Shown here piece by piece: positions 17,825 to 31,204 of a stretch of 64,000 nucleotides of DNA (position 1 is the first letter of the stretch; each line of letters starts with the position of its first letter). The notes under the pieces are model-generated. The model was not told the DNA's origin. It saw only the letters and a program-made list of their open reading frames with translations, and did no database searches. The stretch lies in NCBI GenBank assembly GCA_026389315.1, contig JAPLIC010000037.1, forward strand, positions 1-64,000, written 5' to 3'. Source of the stretch: Cyanobacteriota bacterium (lineage in GTDB: Bacteria > Cyanobacteriota > Cyanobacteriia > PCC-6307 > Cyanobiaceae). Both the position numbers and the translations under genes were made by a program.

Positions 17825-18635
17825 TGGGATCCGATCCTGGGCAGCCAGGCGGGGCCCCCGGGTGGTCAGGATGCCGCCAGGTCACGGCCCTGGGCCCCAA
17901 GGCGCCCAGAAGACGGGGCTGGGTCGGCTCCTGGATAGCCCGCCACAGCAGAGGCCAGGGAGAAGCCGGGGCTGACCCGAGCAATCAGCCGCCTGGCCTG
18001 GGCCTCGGTCGCGAACCGTTGCTAAAATGTCCGGACCATCTGACCGCCAGCGCCAGGCCAAGCGGTGATGCGCTGCGGTTCCAGTCGAGCCCAATGGGCG
18101 AGGCAGGAGGCATCGGGGGAGGCCCCCGCCAGGGTGCCGGCTCTGGCTTTGCCCCAGTGGCTAATGCCGAGACCAGGGAGCTGGCGATTCCAGGGCTGGA
18201 TCCGGGACTTCGCCAGGGCCGGCATCAGATTGGTCGCTGACTTGTCGGCCAACCCCTAGGGATCGGCCGTCGGGGATTCCTGGTGGCTGGTCAATGTCGG
18301 CAATGGGGGGTCACCAGTCCCCGGATCCGCCCAGGGGCCGATCAACTTGCTGCCGGGCCCGTGCCCTTCCGAAGCGCTTTTGTTGAGCCAGTGGCGCCCT
18401 TGCTGAGCCAGAGGCGCCAGACACCCCGCAGGATCGCTGGGCGCAGGTGTTAACGCTACCTTCCTGGCCACTACGTGATCAAACAAGTCATCACTTTGAG
18501 CCATCTCGTTCAGAGTTTCCGCCGTTGTTGGCAGCGCCCAATCATTAAGCGGCGGCGGATCTAGGGCCAATCAATCTTGAGCGTGGCTCTCCAGCTGAGT
18601 GCCCTGAGGCGGACAATTACAATGGGGCTTGCGCG
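17825..18635. other. Gene-poor, GC-rich stretch without a convincing gene
   Basis: Only short open frames occur here, in several frames and on both strands, and none has a recognisable domain. The minus frame at 18022-18252 (containing ALAKSRIQPWNRQLPGLGIS) has a mildly protein-like sequence and could be a remnant of a decayed gene. Near 18383-18418 there is a short imperfect direct repeat of 16 bases, TTGAGCCAGTGGCGCC and CTGAGCCAGAGGCGCC, spaced 20 bases apart. No transposase motif, terminal inverted repeat, tRNA or other RNA gene was found. Confidence 0.5.
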
Positions 18636-19247
18636 GTGAAGAGAGGTAGTGATAAATTGGCAGGACTGACAAGTGGACGCTACACAGTGCCTTGCTCGAC
18701 CCAACCTGCTGCCTATGCAGACGATGCTGCCGAGGCAGAGGTGTCGCTTGATTTACTGATATGTGGGTCTAGCAAGGCTGGGAAAAAACTACTTAAGAGA
18801 CCCTTTGCCCCAACTCCCTCAAGTTGGCATTTGTGTCTTCCTCCCCATTTTAATACAGCACTTGGATTAAGGTTTTTGCAAAAACAAAAAGTAAAGAACA
18901 AGCAAGTGGCTGACCGCTGGAAGGAATGGGTCCAGAGTGGAAACTTTGACTTCAACGAGGGATCAATCATCTATGATAAAGACGTTTGCGGCTTAAAGAC
19001 ATGGGGAGAGAAACTTGCAGCTATCGAGTCCTACGTCGTCATCGGCAAGACAAGACCGATCTCCCTGAGAACCTTCGACGATGAAGCCACTGGCCTTAAG
19101 CAAACCAAACGAGATCCGGGCTTAGTGACATATAAGATTTATGTGCCTGACCCTGAGTCAAGCCTGAAATCAATCTGCACAAGAGAAATCACTACAACGC
19201 AAGACGAATTTGTACGCTTTGCAATCTCTGGAAAATCACCGAGTTAG
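18636..19247 (+). CDS. Hypothetical orphan protein, AT-richer gene
   Basis: This is a 203-residue open frame starting with GTG. I recognise no family. The middle and C-terminal parts look like a folded soluble protein (for example VADRWKEWVQSGNFDFNEGS, WGEKLAAIESYVVIGKTRPI and the end DEFVRFAISGKSPS). No signal peptide or membrane helix is present in the final 150 residues. The first 45 residues, before SLDLLICGSSKAGKKLLKRP, are less convincing and the true start may be internal. The gene is visibly AT-richer than the region before it and adjoins the AT-richer half of ligA, which suggests imported DNA. It ends just before a short (TGGA)n run at 19250-19265. Confidence 0.5.
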   Translation: MKRGSDKLAGLTSGRYTVPCSTQPAAYADDAAEAEVSLDLLICGSSKAGKKLLKRPFAPTPSSWHLCLPPHFNTALGLRFLQKQKVKNKQVADRWKEWVQSGNFDFNEGSIIYDKDVCGLKTWGEKLAAIESYVVIGKTRPISLRTFDDEATGLKQTKRDPGLVTYKIYVPDPESSLKSICTREITTTQDEFVRFAISGKSPS

Positions 19248-19385
19248 TTGATGGATGGATGGATGTAATTTCTTTGCTGGTTCAAGGATCGAAACCGAGC
19301 CCTAATTAACTTTTTCGGGCAACTCAATAACCTCTCAATTTAGATGCAATTATTGCGCAATGACATTAGGTTGCCTGCAGTAAAT

Positions 19386-21509
<2,124 letters not shown>

Positions 21510-21545
21510 TCAATGGCGGAAGGGGGCAACAGTGGCCGCAGCAAC

Positions 21546-21971
21546 TCAGCTAACTGCAGGGGTTTGGATGCGGTCAATACGCCAGGCGTCTTCCACCTTG
21601 ATGAAAGTGAAATCAAGGGGCAACTCGTCCTTGCCGCCATCGGCCTTGAGCTTGACGCTGAGGATCACCTGGCCTTCCTGCAGACGCGGTCGTCCCGATT
21701 TGAGATTGCGGTAGTTGTTGAGTTTGAGGCCCGCCAAGAATCGAATGAATTGTTGCCGATTGACGTGGGAACGATAGTTCTTGGTGGTGAGCAGGTAAGC
21801 CCCATCAATCTGGCCTGACGCCACCTGGGTAAAGAACTGTTTGATCAGTGGGTTGATGCCACGGACGCTGAGCACCAGCTTCACCGCCGAGATCGTCCAG
21901 TAGAGGAGGAGGGCTCCCGCGCCGGCTAACAGGCCCTTGGAGCCGTAGTCCCTGGCCAATCCCCAATCCAT
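21546..21971 (-). CDS. Conserved membrane-anchored hypothetical protein
   Basis: This 141-residue protein has one N-terminal membrane helix (about residues 14-34, GLLAGAGALLLYWTISAVKL) followed by a small alpha+beta domain (INPLIKQFFTQVASGQIDGAY, then YRNLKSGRPRLQEGQVILSV and KVEDAWRIDRIQ). The domain layout resembles DUF4864/DUF4878-like, NTF2-type fold proteins, with a WRI(D/N)xI ending. The soluble domain probably faces the periplasm or lumen. It lies 39 bases upstream of ligA on the same strand and may be co-transcribed with it. Function is unknown. Confidence 0.7.
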   Translation of the reverse strand: MDWGLARDYGSKGLLAGAGALLLYWTISAVKLVLSVRGINPLIKQFFTQVASGQIDGAYLLTTKNYRSHVNRQQFIRFLAGLKLNNYRNLKSGRPRLQEGQVILSVKLKADGGKDELPLDFTFIKVEDAWRIDRIQTPAVS

Positions 21972-22091
21972 GACGTCAACTTTGGCTTACAACGGCTTGA
22001 GTCTGACCGACGACCCCACCTTCCTGCCCCCTGGCCTGCCCCCTGGGCCCAGACTGGCCTTGCCCTGAAGCGGTGCCGAGCACCGGATCCC

Positions 22092-22649
22092 GTGCCCCTG
22101 GAGCCCCTGTTGCCCCTGTTCCACAGGCTGAACCGCGAACATTTCGACGGTGCCCTTGTGCGTTCGGGGAAGCCTGTGGCCGACCTGCGCTGGAGTGACG
22201 CGAGATTGACCCGAACGGCGGGCCTCTACCGACGGGGGCGACGGGCCGATGGGCTGGACTTCCGCGAAATCGTGCTTTCGCGGCCCCTGCTGGAGCCCCT
22301 GCCCAGGGCAGCCACCTTGAGCACCCTGGCCCACGAGATGATCCATGCCTGGGTCGACCAAATCCTTGAAGTGCGGGAAGCCCATGGCCCCCGGTTCAAA
22401 GCGTGCATGGCCCGGATCAACAAGTCCCAAAGCGAGTTTGAGGTGAGCCTTAGACATTCCTTTCCAGTGCCGGTGCAGGGGGCCCGCTGGTTGGCCTGTT
22501 GCCCCCGCTGTGGCCTCAGGACCCCCTACCGAAGCAGGCGCAAGGGGCTGGCTTGCCGCCCTTGCTGTGTGACTTTCCATGGTGGGCGCTGGGACAGCAC
22601 TTGCCTGTTGGTCTTTGAACCCCGACTCGATCACCAAGCGAGCCCGTAG
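22092..22649 (+). CDS. SprT-like zinc metalloprotease family protein
   Basis: The 185-residue protein has the SprT fold: an N-terminal LFHRLNREHFDGALVRSGKP, the catalytic HExxH as HEMIH (about residue 80), a downstream His in HGPRFKACM, and a C-terminal zinc ribbon with cysteine pairs CCPRCG and CRPCC (about 137-159). SprT-like proteins include the DNA-protein crosslink proteases of the Spartan type; bacterial SprT members have no firmly assigned substrate. The start codon is the GTG at 22092. It overlaps no neighbour and converges on a small gene at 22663. Confidence 0.88.
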   Translation: MPLEPLLPLFHRLNREHFDGALVRSGKPVADLRWSDARLTRTAGLYRRGRRADGLDFREIVLSRPLLEPLPRAATLSTLAHEMIHAWVDQILEVREAHGPRFKACMARINKSQSEFEVSLRHSFPVPVQGARWLACCPRCGLRTPYRSRRKGLACRPCCVTFHGGRWDSTCLLVFEPRLDHQASP

Positions 22650-22662
22650 CCATGGCATGGCT

Positions 22663-22881
22663 TTAAACCATCGCCATGGAGGTCAGGGCAGGAACGACAA
22701 GCTGCCAATGATGGTTGTCTTGGCGGACCCAGGTGCCATATTCATCGCAATAGACATCGTCAGCGTCAGGGCCCGCTTTGACGGCAATCCTCTTGGCGAG
22801 ATCCATGCGGGCTTGGGTCACCGCCAACGAACGAACGGACGACATCACCGAAGTCAGGGAAGTCAGGGAAGGAATGGCCAT
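22663..22881 (-). CDS. Small hypothetical protein (72 residues)
   Basis: The product reads MAIPSLTSLTSVMSSVRSLA, then a compact, protein-like segment with DLAKRIAVKAGPDADDVYCD and EYGTWVRQDNHHWQLVVP. The acidic/aromatic centre looks conserved rather than random. The DNA upstream of its start (22882-22990) is AT-rich, as expected of a promoter. I know no family for it. Reality of the gene is likely but unproven. Confidence 0.5.
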   Translation of the reverse strand: MAIPSLTSLTSVMSSVRSLAVTQARMDLAKRIAVKAGPDADDVYCDEYGTWVRQDNHHWQLVVPALTSMAMV

Positions 22882-23097
22882 GGCATAAGAGTTTTATTGA
22901 AAATTTTCTCGTGGTTTTGGTGGCAACTGGAAAAACACAGATTCTTTTCCAAATGCTAATTCTCTTTAGAAAGGCTTTCTTTTCTTTTCCAATTTCTTCG
23001 ATATTTTTTCTCTTTTGCCCAGGTTGGGGCATGGGATGCCTTGGTGCGCCTAGAGCAACCGGCATTGGGCCAGGCCAGGGCTCGTTAATGTGGACCT

Positions 23098-23883
23098 ATG
23101 GACTTCTCCCAATACGGATCTGCCCCAGATCCCGACCCTGCCAACGCGAGAAGAATGTCTCGGGACAGGGGTTTGTATCGAGAGTGGGATGGGGAACCCC
23201 TGGGGGTGCAGAGCCCCCTTCCCACCCGTGATCGCCCCGGGGGGGATGATCCGCTTGAACAGCGATTCGATCGTTGGGTTCACCGAGGACGTCAGTTGGT
23301 AGAAGGGGTCTCAGGTGCCAGACCGGGATCAAGGCAAGCTCCCCCCCCCGGGGCCAATCGTCCCGGGGGACGGGGAGCGGGGATCGATGGCCTCGGCCGC
23401 TGGATGGGTAATCGCTTGGATTGGCTGCTGGACGATGGCGAAGATTGGCGCGAGCCCTGGCAGGAGGCCGATTCGCCCCGCCGGGACAGAATCGGAGCCG
23501 CTGGGCCGCCACCACCGGCTTCCAGGGGTGTTTCGGTTGAGGGTTCGGTCCGTAGGGATCCGGGGGTCGCTGGGGAACCGCCCCTTCCCCGCCGCCGCCT
23601 CGAAGCCGTCTCCCTGCGGGGGCGCGGTCGCCTTGCAGCCAACCCAGCGGTGGGGGGCGGGCGCAGCCAAGTGCCGCCGGCAGACTCTGCTGCGCTTGAG
23701 GAACGGGCACCGGCCAGGCCCCCCGTGGCCGAATCGGAGGACTGGCCGGAGGATGGGGTGTTCAAGCTGGATCGCTGGCAGCGTCCAACTCGGCAGGGTT
23801 CAGGGCCCATGCGAGATCCTGATCCACTAGAGCGGGATTCCCTTTCCGGTCGCCCCTTACCTCGCTCCACCCGCCGTCGCTGA
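23098..23883 (+). CDS. Arg/Pro-rich hypothetical protein of picocyanobacterial type
   Basis: This is a 261-residue, low-complexity, highly charged protein. It begins MDFSQYGSAPDPDPANARRM and contains recognisable ordered islands: DDPLEQRFDRWVHRGRQLVEGVSGARPGSR, GLGRWMGNRLDWLLDDGEDW followed by REPWQE, LEAVSLRGRGR and EDWPEDGVFKLDRWQR. The spaces between are Pro, Gly and Arg-rich. I have a memory of similar proteins annotated as hypothetical in Synechococcus genomes. The charge and disorder fit an RNA- or protein-binding scaffold, but no function can be assigned. The ATG at 23098 immediately precedes the first ordered block. Confidence 0.65.
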   Translation: MDFSQYGSAPDPDPANARRMSRDRGLYREWDGEPLGVQSPLPTRDRPGGDDPLEQRFDRWVHRGRQLVEGVSGARPGSRQAPPPGANRPGGRGAGIDGLGRWMGNRLDWLLDDGEDWREPWQEADSPRRDRIGAAGPPPPASRGVSVEGSVRRDPGVAGEPPLPRRRLEAVSLRGRGRLAANPAVGGGRSQVPPADSAALEERAPARPPVAESEDWPEDGVFKLDRWQRPTRQGSGPMRDPDPLERDSLSGRPLPRSTRRR

Positions 23884-23997
23884 CCTTGGCATCGGCGGGG
23901 TCAGCCCCCTGTCGTCAAGACGAAGACAAGGCCAGCGGCCCGGACAACACCTTCTGGGTTGGGTTGGGGGCCTTGATTTGACCCGGCCGTTCCGCTT

Positions 23998-24648
23998 TCA
24001 CGCTTTGTTGCTGATCTGAGCGTCCTGTTCCTGGTCTTGCAGGCCTTTCGTGCTGGATCCGTTGGGGACTGCGGACCCCAGCCACTGCTCCAGGGCCGGT
24101 GAAAAGACTTCCCGAATCACCGTGAGCGCCTTGCCCTGACGAAAAAAGCGGTAGTGGCGGCTCCAAAAGGGACCGGGATGGCCAAAACGGTCCTGCAGCC
24201 AGGGACTGTTCACCTGGGCCAGTCCATCCACTTCGCGGAACAGTTCGGCCCTGCCCGCAGTGAGATTGCGCCAGATCGGCTGGCGATGGTCCGGGAGGTG
24301 GTGATGGGCCTCGTCCAAGGTCCACCAACTTTCCGCCCAGCCCAGGGTTTGGGCGCCACAGCACAGCCAGACCTGGCGCCGCAGCAGTGGGGACACCAGC
24401 TCGCGGACCTCGAAAGGGGCCTCCAGGGCGGGATGGGGATCTGGAGCCATGGCGATCAATTCCACCTCGACAGCCTCACCGCTGAGAAGTTCCAGATGCC
24501 GGGTGGGACTGCCATCCCCAAGCAGCAGCAGTTTCCAACCGCCAGCCAGTTGGCTGCCGGCCCGCGCGCTCAGGACATCCTTGGGGGAGGCCCGCCAAAG
24601 CACCTGAGGGGAACGTTGCAGTGGGTGGTGGGGCGGTGGGGGGATCAC
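23998..24648 (-). CDS. Chorismate lyase, DUF98 family
   Basis: Chorismate lyase removes pyruvate from chorismate to give 4-hydroxybenzoate, the head group of plastoquinone in cyanobacteria. The 216-residue protein shows the DUF98 pattern: LLLGDGSPTRHLELLSGEAV, VELIAMAP, the Arg-containing RELVSPLLRRQVWLCCGAQ, WAESWWTLDEA, and the end FWSRHYRFFRQGKALTVIREVFSP. Its start overlaps the stop of the upstream membrane protein gene by ATGA, and that gene in turn overlaps mnmG. The three genes form one operon. The C-terminal ~25 residues are polar and dispensable-looking. Assignment is by family signature from memory. Confidence 0.83.
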   Translation of the reverse strand: MIPPPPHHPLQRSPQVLWRASPKDVLSARAGSQLAGGWKLLLLGDGSPTRHLELLSGEAVEVELIAMAPDPHPALEAPFEVRELVSPLLRRQVWLCCGAQTLGWAESWWTLDEAHHHLPDHRQPIWRNLTAGRAELFREVDGLAQVNSPWLQDRFGHPGPFWSRHYRFFRQGKALTVIREVFSPALEQWLGSAVPNGSSTKGLQDQEQDAQISNKA

Positions 24649-25538
24649 CCGCCCCCCACGATCGCCAGTCTGCGGGCCACCCCTTCCCGTTCGACCAGGG
24701 CGCTTTCGGCGTCGGTGGAGCGCAGCCGCCAGCCTGTGCCGCCAATGGTTTCACCGACATTGACACTGGTGGAGGTGGCGCCGATCTGGAAGATGGCCGA
24801 GCCAGGTTTGCCCGGGGCTGCCACCAGGCCGACCAGTTGGGGCAACGGGCCAGTCACTGCTGGGCTGGAGGCGGAAATGGCCCTGGCCAGCTTGGGGCTC
24901 AATGGCACCTTCAGGAGGGGGGCCGTGGCTGGAGCGGCCTGGGGGAGTTCGGAGAGCTGCTGCATCCAAGGCTCTTCTGGAGGTGGCGGCGGGGCAACGC
25001 TCTCGACGACTTGGGCCCCGGGGGCGACCAGGGGCTGGCTGCGGGGAATGGCTTCCAGACTGGGGGCCGCTGGAGTGGTCAGCACCTGGACCTGACTGGG
25101 CATCGGTTCGGGGTTGGCTGGTCCCAGGGAGCGCAACCGCTCAACCATGAGCAGATTGCGCTCCTGGCTGAGGCTCCGTTGCAGATGGGTCCATTGCTGG
25201 ACAAAAAGCAGGGCCGCGATGGTGCTGACCAGCCCCATCCCCGCCAGGGCCAGCCAGAGCCAAGGGGTGGGCGGGTGGCCACTTGGGCTGGGGTGGCGAA
25301 TCGGCTCAACGACTTCCTGAGGGGGATCGTTGACCGTCGCCTGAGCGGCGAGGGATCGTTGGCCGCGTCCAGTCCAAGGGGTGGGCCCTCCGGCAGGGGG
25401 GCGGTGCGGACTGGGGGCAACCTCCTGATCCACCTGAAGGTCGATGGTCTGATCCGGATCGAAGACCCGGTTCATCATCTGTTCGGCCTTGAGTTCCCAG
25501 TAAGAACGGGAAATGGGAAGACGTTTAAAATCACTCAC
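24645..25538 (-). CDS. Single-pass membrane protein with Pro-rich linker, unknown function
   Basis: The 297-residue protein has a polar N-terminus ([20 protein letters not shown]), one membrane helix (about 93-113, [20 protein letters not shown]), a short coiled coil (about 115-137), a Pro/Ala-rich linker, and a small C-terminal beta domain (about 230-297: [20 protein letters not shown], then a [15 protein letters not shown] motif). That C-terminal module resembles the PilP/GspC-type 'HR' domain of secretion and pilus systems. The topology suggests a periplasmic C-terminus. The gene overlaps mnmG and the chorismate lyase gene by four bases each. Role unknown; the PilP-like comparison is inference. 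Confidence 0.65.
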   Translation of the reverse strand: MSDFKRLPISRSYWELKAEQMMNRVFDPDQTIDLQVDQEVAPSPHRPPAGGPTPWTGRGQRSLAAQATVNDPPQEVVEPIRHPSPSGHPPTPWLWLALAGMGLVSTIAALLFVQQWTHLQRSLSQERNLLMVERLRSLGPANPEPMPSQVQVLTTPAAPSLEAIPRSQPLVAPGAQVVESVAPPPPPEEPWMQQLSELPQAAPATAPLLKVPLSPKLARAISASSPAVTGPLPQLVGLVAAPGKPGSAIFQIGATSTSVNVGETIGGTGWRLRSTDAESALVEREGVARRLAIVGGG

Positions 25539-27511
25539 CGCTGATGTCCAACCGTCTGGTGAGAAACCTTATCGGAGTTTGTCCGGAGTCGTTCCAGTTC
25601 TAACCAGAGCAGCAGGGCAGTCACGTCAGCAGGGCTGACCCCTGGCACCCGTCCGGCCTGGCCCAGGGTGAGGGGCTTCAGGGCAGCCAGCTTCTCCCGC
25701 GCTTCGCTGGAAAGATTGGTGATGCGGTGGTAAGCCAGGTTGGAGCTCAGCACCCGACCCTCCTGTCTTCTCACCCGGGTGATCTGCTGTTCCTGGCGGG
25801 CCAGGTAGCCGCTGTACTTGATGTCGATCTCGGCCCCGTCACGCACCTCGTCGGGGAGAGAGGTGGGACTGAGCCCGTGGCGCTGCAGGTCGATGGCGTG
25901 AAACCCTGGACGCCGCAGCAGGTCGGCCAGGGTGATGGAGCCCTTGATCGGGGCCCCTGTTTCGGCGGCGATTGCGTCGGCGGCCCCATCGGCCATCCGT
26001 AGTCGGACGCTTTGCAGCCGCTGCTTTTCGGATTCAATCGCCGCCAGCTTGGCCTCAAAGAGCTCCCAGCGCCGATCGTCGATCAGGCCCAGGCTGCGGC
26101 CCAAGGGTGTCAGGCGCCGATCAGCATTGTCCCCCCGCAGCACCAGGCGGTACTCGCTGCGGCTGGTCAGCACCCGGTAGGGTTCCTTCAGATCTTTGGT
26201 CACCAGGTCGTCTAACATTGTTCCGATATAGCTTTCCTCGCGGGCCAGGATCACCTGATCCTGATCGCCGATGAGGCGGGCGGCGTTGAGGCCAGCCACC
26301 AACCCCTGAGCCGCAGCCTCTTCATAGCCCGTGGTGCCATTGAGCTGACCGGCCGTAAACAGACCGCCGATGCGTTTGCTCTCCAGGGTGGGCCACAGTT
26401 GGGTGGCCGGCAGGTAGTCGTATTCGACAGCATAGGCCGGGCGCAACATCACGCAGTTCTCCAGCCCGGGCAGGGTGCGCAGCAGGCTGAGTTGCAGCCG
26501 TTCAGGCAGGCCTGTGGAGAAGCCCTGCACGTAGATCTCAGGGGTGTCTCGGCCTTCGGGTTCCAGGAAGATCTGGTGACTGTCCTTATCGGCAAAGCGC
26601 ACGATCTTGTCTTCAATCGAGGGGCAATAGCGCGGGCCCTTGCTGTCGATGAAGCCTCCATAGATCGGTGTCAGGTGCAGGTTGTCCCGGATCAATTGAT
26701 GGGTAGCTGGTGTGGTGCGGGTGATGTGGCAGCTCATGGGGGCACCGCTGACCCAGGCACTGGGGTCGAAGGAAAAGAAGCGGTGGTGGGCGTCGCTGGG
26801 TTGTTCCTCCAGTCGGTCCAAATCCAGGCTGCGGCGATCGACCCGGGCCGGAGTGCCGGTCTTGAGACGATCGGTGACGAAGCCCAACTCCCGCAGGGCT
26901 TCGGTCAGTCCCTCGGAGGCTTGTTCGCCAGCGCGGCCCGCCGGCATCGAGCAGTCGCCCACCCAAATGCGTCCCCCCAGGAAGGTGCCCGTGGTAAGGA
27001 TCACGGCGCCGGCGGCGTAGGCGCTGCCGAAATAGGTACGTACCCCCACAACGCGGGCGGCTGGTGCCCTGGAGCCAGAACTGGCGGTTGGATCTCCCTC
27101 GACGACGAGCCCGGTGACCATCGCCTCCCGCAGGTGCAGGTTGGGCGTGTGTTGCAACAGTTGCAGCATCTGGCGGGCGTACTGCCGTTTGTCCGTCTGG
27201 GCGCGCAGGGCCCAGACCGCAGGACCGCGGCTGGCGTTCAGCACCCGCTTCTGCAGGGCGGTGGCGTCGGCAAGGCGACCAATGACGCCACCAAGGGCAT
27301 CGACCTCATGGACAAGCTGGCTTTTGGCCGGCCCCCCGACCGCCGGATTACAGGGCTGCCAGGCGATGCGGTCGATGTTGAGGCTGAAGAGGGCTGTGCG
27401 CACCCCGAGTCGGGCAGCGGTGAGCGCCGCCTCGCAGCCGGCATGGCCACCACCGACCACGATCAAGTCGAAACTTTCGCTGGGGTCTTGAAGGGGACTG
27501 GTGGGGTGCAT
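25535..27511 (-). CDS. mnmG: tRNA uridine-5-carboxymethylaminomethyl enzyme MnmG (GidA)
   Basis: With MnmE, MnmG installs the carboxymethylaminomethyl group at wobble U34 of several tRNAs, using FAD, methylene-tetrahydrofolate and glycine or ammonia. The 658-residue protein starts with the FAD-binding dinucleotide motif [20 protein letters not shown] (residues 16-35). It contains [21 protein letters not shown], the two conserved cysteine regions (AWQPCNPA and [10 protein letters not shown]), [20 protein letters not shown] and the C-terminal helical domain ([12 protein letters not shown]). Length and order match the family. It is the first gene of a three-gene operon. Confidence 0.97.
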   Translation of the reverse strand: MHPTSPLQDPSESFDLIVVGGGHAGCEAALTAARLGVRTALFSLNIDRIAWQPCNPAVGGPAKSQLVHEVDALGGVIGRLADATALQKRVLNASRGPAVWALRAQTDKRQYARQMLQLLQHTPNLHLREAMVTGLVVEGDPTASSGSRAPAARVVGVRTYFGSAYAAGAVILTTGTFLGGRIWVGDCSMPAGRAGEQASEGLTEALRELGFVTDRLKTGTPARVDRRSLDLDRLEEQPSDAHHRFFSFDPSAWVSGAPMSCHITRTTPATHQLIRDNLHLTPIYGGFIDSKGPRYCPSIEDKIVRFADKDSHQIFLEPEGRDTPEIYVQGFSTGLPERLQLSLLRTLPGLENCVMLRPAYAVEYDYLPATQLWPTLESKRIGGLFTAGQLNGTTGYEEAAAQGLVAGLNAARLIGDQDQVILAREESYIGTMLDDLVTKDLKEPYRVLTSRSEYRLVLRGDNADRRLTPLGRSLGLIDDRRWELFEAKLAAIESEKQRLQSVRLRMADGAADAIAAETGAPIKGSITLADLLRRPGFHAIDLQRHGLSPTSLPDEVRDGAEIDIKYSGYLARQEQQITRVRRQEGRVLSSNLAYHRITNLSSEAREKLAALKPLTLGQAGRVPGVSPADVTALLLWLELERLRTNSDKVSHQTVGHQR

Positions 27512-27822
27512 CTCCCCAGGCTATCGACTCGGTCGATCGGCTCAGGCCAAGGAAACTGAAGGCAACAAGCCTTTGAAGACTTCAGACCTCGGCCCACGGT
27601 CGAAAACTACAAATCAGTTGGCCCTGGCGTCGAGTTGATATTGTTGTTGATTAAAATTCATACCATCACTCCCATATCCAGCTCCCAATCGGGTATTCAG
27701 TCGATTTTGAGCTGTTTTCCCCGAGGGACCTGGCTGACCTACATAGTGATGCTATTCATTTTGAATATTGATTGATTTATAGCATTGCTTTTGCATCTTG
27801 CTTTCCCACTCGCTGGGGCGAT
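27512..27822. other. 311-base intergenic region upstream of mnmG
   Basis: The region between the end of the class III alcohol dehydrogenase gene and the mnmG start is AT-rich, with several short runs such as TTGATTAAAATTC and TTTTGAATATTG. It must hold the mnmG promoter, but I cannot fix -35/-10 boxes with confidence. I see no hairpin followed by a T run, no tRNA, and no open frame with a protein-like product. Confidence 0.4.
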
Positions 27823-29554
<1,732 letters not shown>

Positions 29555-29564
<10 letters not shown>

Positions 29565-30775
29565 GGGCTGGAGGTGGCCCCAGGGATGGCCACCGGTGTT
29601 GGGACTCCGAAGGAACGCTCCAGTCCTGCCATCACCACATCGGCCACGGTTTTGACCCGATGGCGGCAAGCCTGGGTTTCGCTCGTGCGGAAGCTACCCG
29701 TTTCCCAATACTTATTGCTGCCGGCGCCACCGCCGCAAAGGCCGAAGTAGTCACAACTAGATCGGCACAGCTCAACTCCGGCGGCCATATCGCGCTGCAT
29801 GCGCTGAAACTTCTCGGTACCGATCACACTTTCGAGACGGTCATGTCGCACGTTGCCAAGTACAAAATCACCATATTCTTCGGTGGGAACCGCCAGCAGC
29901 TCCGGGTCAAAAGTGGAGAAATTGCCTTGATGATCCACATTGATAATGACGAAAGCACGGTTCATATCGGTGTCTTGCAAGCGCTCTTCGCTGTAAATCA
30001 AACTACAGGTGGTTTCAAATTCCCGCAGAATGAGGGCACCCGGTTCCGCAGCTACGAGATCCCAGAATTCGTCGAGAAAACGTTTGTATCGGGCTTCACT
30101 ATCAGGGCGATCCAAGCTGGACTGGAGGTTGACCCCTTCGGTTTCCTCCATGTTGAAGCCCACTTCGCGGATGCCGTGATCCACGAAAAACCGAAAGATG
30201 GCCTCGGCGTGATCCAGGGATTCGTCCGTCAGGACCGAAATGACATGGAAGGGCAGGTTTTCCCGCTGTAAATGTTGAATACCCCGCAGGGTGGCTGCGT
30301 GGCTGCCCAGGCCACTGCGGGTGCGGCGGTGGGCATCGTGGAGGAAGGCGGGGCCATCCAGGCTGACGCCCACGGTGATGTCGTTGCGGCGAAAGCACTC
30401 ACACCACTTCGAGTCAATCAAAATGCCATTGGTCTGAATCGACTGGTCGATGCTCAGGCCTGGGGTATGGCGCGCCACCGCAGATCGGATGCGGTCGGTG
30501 GCCGCGTCGTAGAAGGCTGGGGGAACCGCCAGGGGTTCGCCCGCATGCCACAGCAGGGTGAAGTCCCGGCCGATGAACGGACTGGTGAGCACCTGCTCCA
30601 GAATCGGATCCAGGAGCTCGAGATCGAGGCGGCTGCGGTTGTTCCGGTCCGGCAGATAGCAGTAATCGCAGTCGAGATTGCAATAGGGAGTTGGTTGAAT
30701 GACCAACAGGGCCAAGGGCCCGAACGGGTTGGGTTCGGGCCCGGAAGCAAGGGGGAGGTGGAGCTTGCTGCTCAC
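29555..30775 (-). CDS. grrM: GRRM-system radical SAM/SPASM peptide maturase
   Basis: The enzyme belongs to the cyanobacterial GRRM family of radical SAM/SPASM proteins that modify glycine-rich precursor peptides; related enzymes make three-residue cyclophanes. The radical SAM cluster motif C-x3-C-x2-C is at residues 32-39 (YCNLDCDYCY). The barrel follows (LWHAGEPLAVPP, IQTNGILID, GVSLDGPAFLHDAHR, GFNMEETEGVN), and a C-terminal SPASM region carries cysteines in CRSSCDYFGLCGGGAGSN and QACRHR. I chose the GTG at 30775, which overlaps the grrA stop as GTGA; a TTG one codon upstream is also open. Neighbours grrA and grrP complete the standard three-gene set, and a 2OG oxygenase overlaps the 3' end. 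Family assignment is strong; the exact chemistry is inference. Confidence 0.93.
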
Positions 30776-31200
30776 CAATTGCGGAAGCCCCCGCCGCCGT
30801 TGCGCCAGGCACTGCCGCCCCCCCCATTCCTCCAGGCCGCCCCGCCATTGCGCCAGCCGCCGCCGCCATTGAGGAAACCGGGCCGGCCATAGTAAGGGTG
30901 ACCATTGACAAAGGCCCTGCGGCCGTTGCCATTGCCCCAGGCAACCGCAGTCAGCATTTCCTCAGCGGGGCGATCACCAGGGGCCAGGTCCTGCTCTTGG
31001 GAGCGGATCACCGCCGCAAGCCGTTGCAGCCGCGCTTCCACCGACGTGGGAGGAGGTGCGGCCCGTTCAATCTCCGTCGTTGCCCCAGGGGGCACGGCAG
31101 GATCAGGGGCCGGATTCAGGGATGCCTTGGAGGCTGGCAGGCCGAGGGCCGGCAGCGCCAGCAGAAAGCCGAGCAGGCCGGAGCGGGAAGGAAGGGACAT
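30772..31200 (-). CDS. grrA: GrrA glycine-rich RiPP precursor
   Basis: This 142-residue precursor has a Sec-like signal (residues 1-27: MSLPSRSGLLGFLLALPALG, then LPASKA), a Pro-rich and helical leader (28-85, with VEARLQRLAAVIRSQEQDLA), and a glycine/asparagine-rich core (86-142). The core carries seven aromatic-x-Asn motifs: W88-G-N, F97-V-N, F109-L-N, W116-R-N, W123-R-N, W132-R-N and F139-R-N, ending in W142. Such motifs are the known substrate type for cyclophane-forming radical SAM enzymes, joining the aromatic ring to the beta carbon of the third residue. It starts 4 bases after grrP and its stop overlaps the grrM start. The signal peptide implies that the modified protein is exported. 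Confidence 0.92.
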   Translation of the reverse strand: MSLPSRSGLLGFLLALPALGLPASKASLNPAPDPAVPPGATTEIERAAPPPTSVEARLQRLAAVIRSQEQDLAPGDRPAEEMLTAVAWGNGNGRRAFVNGHPYYGRPGFLNGGGGWRNGGAAWRNGGGGSAWRNGGGGFRNW

Positions 31201-31204
31201 GGCT

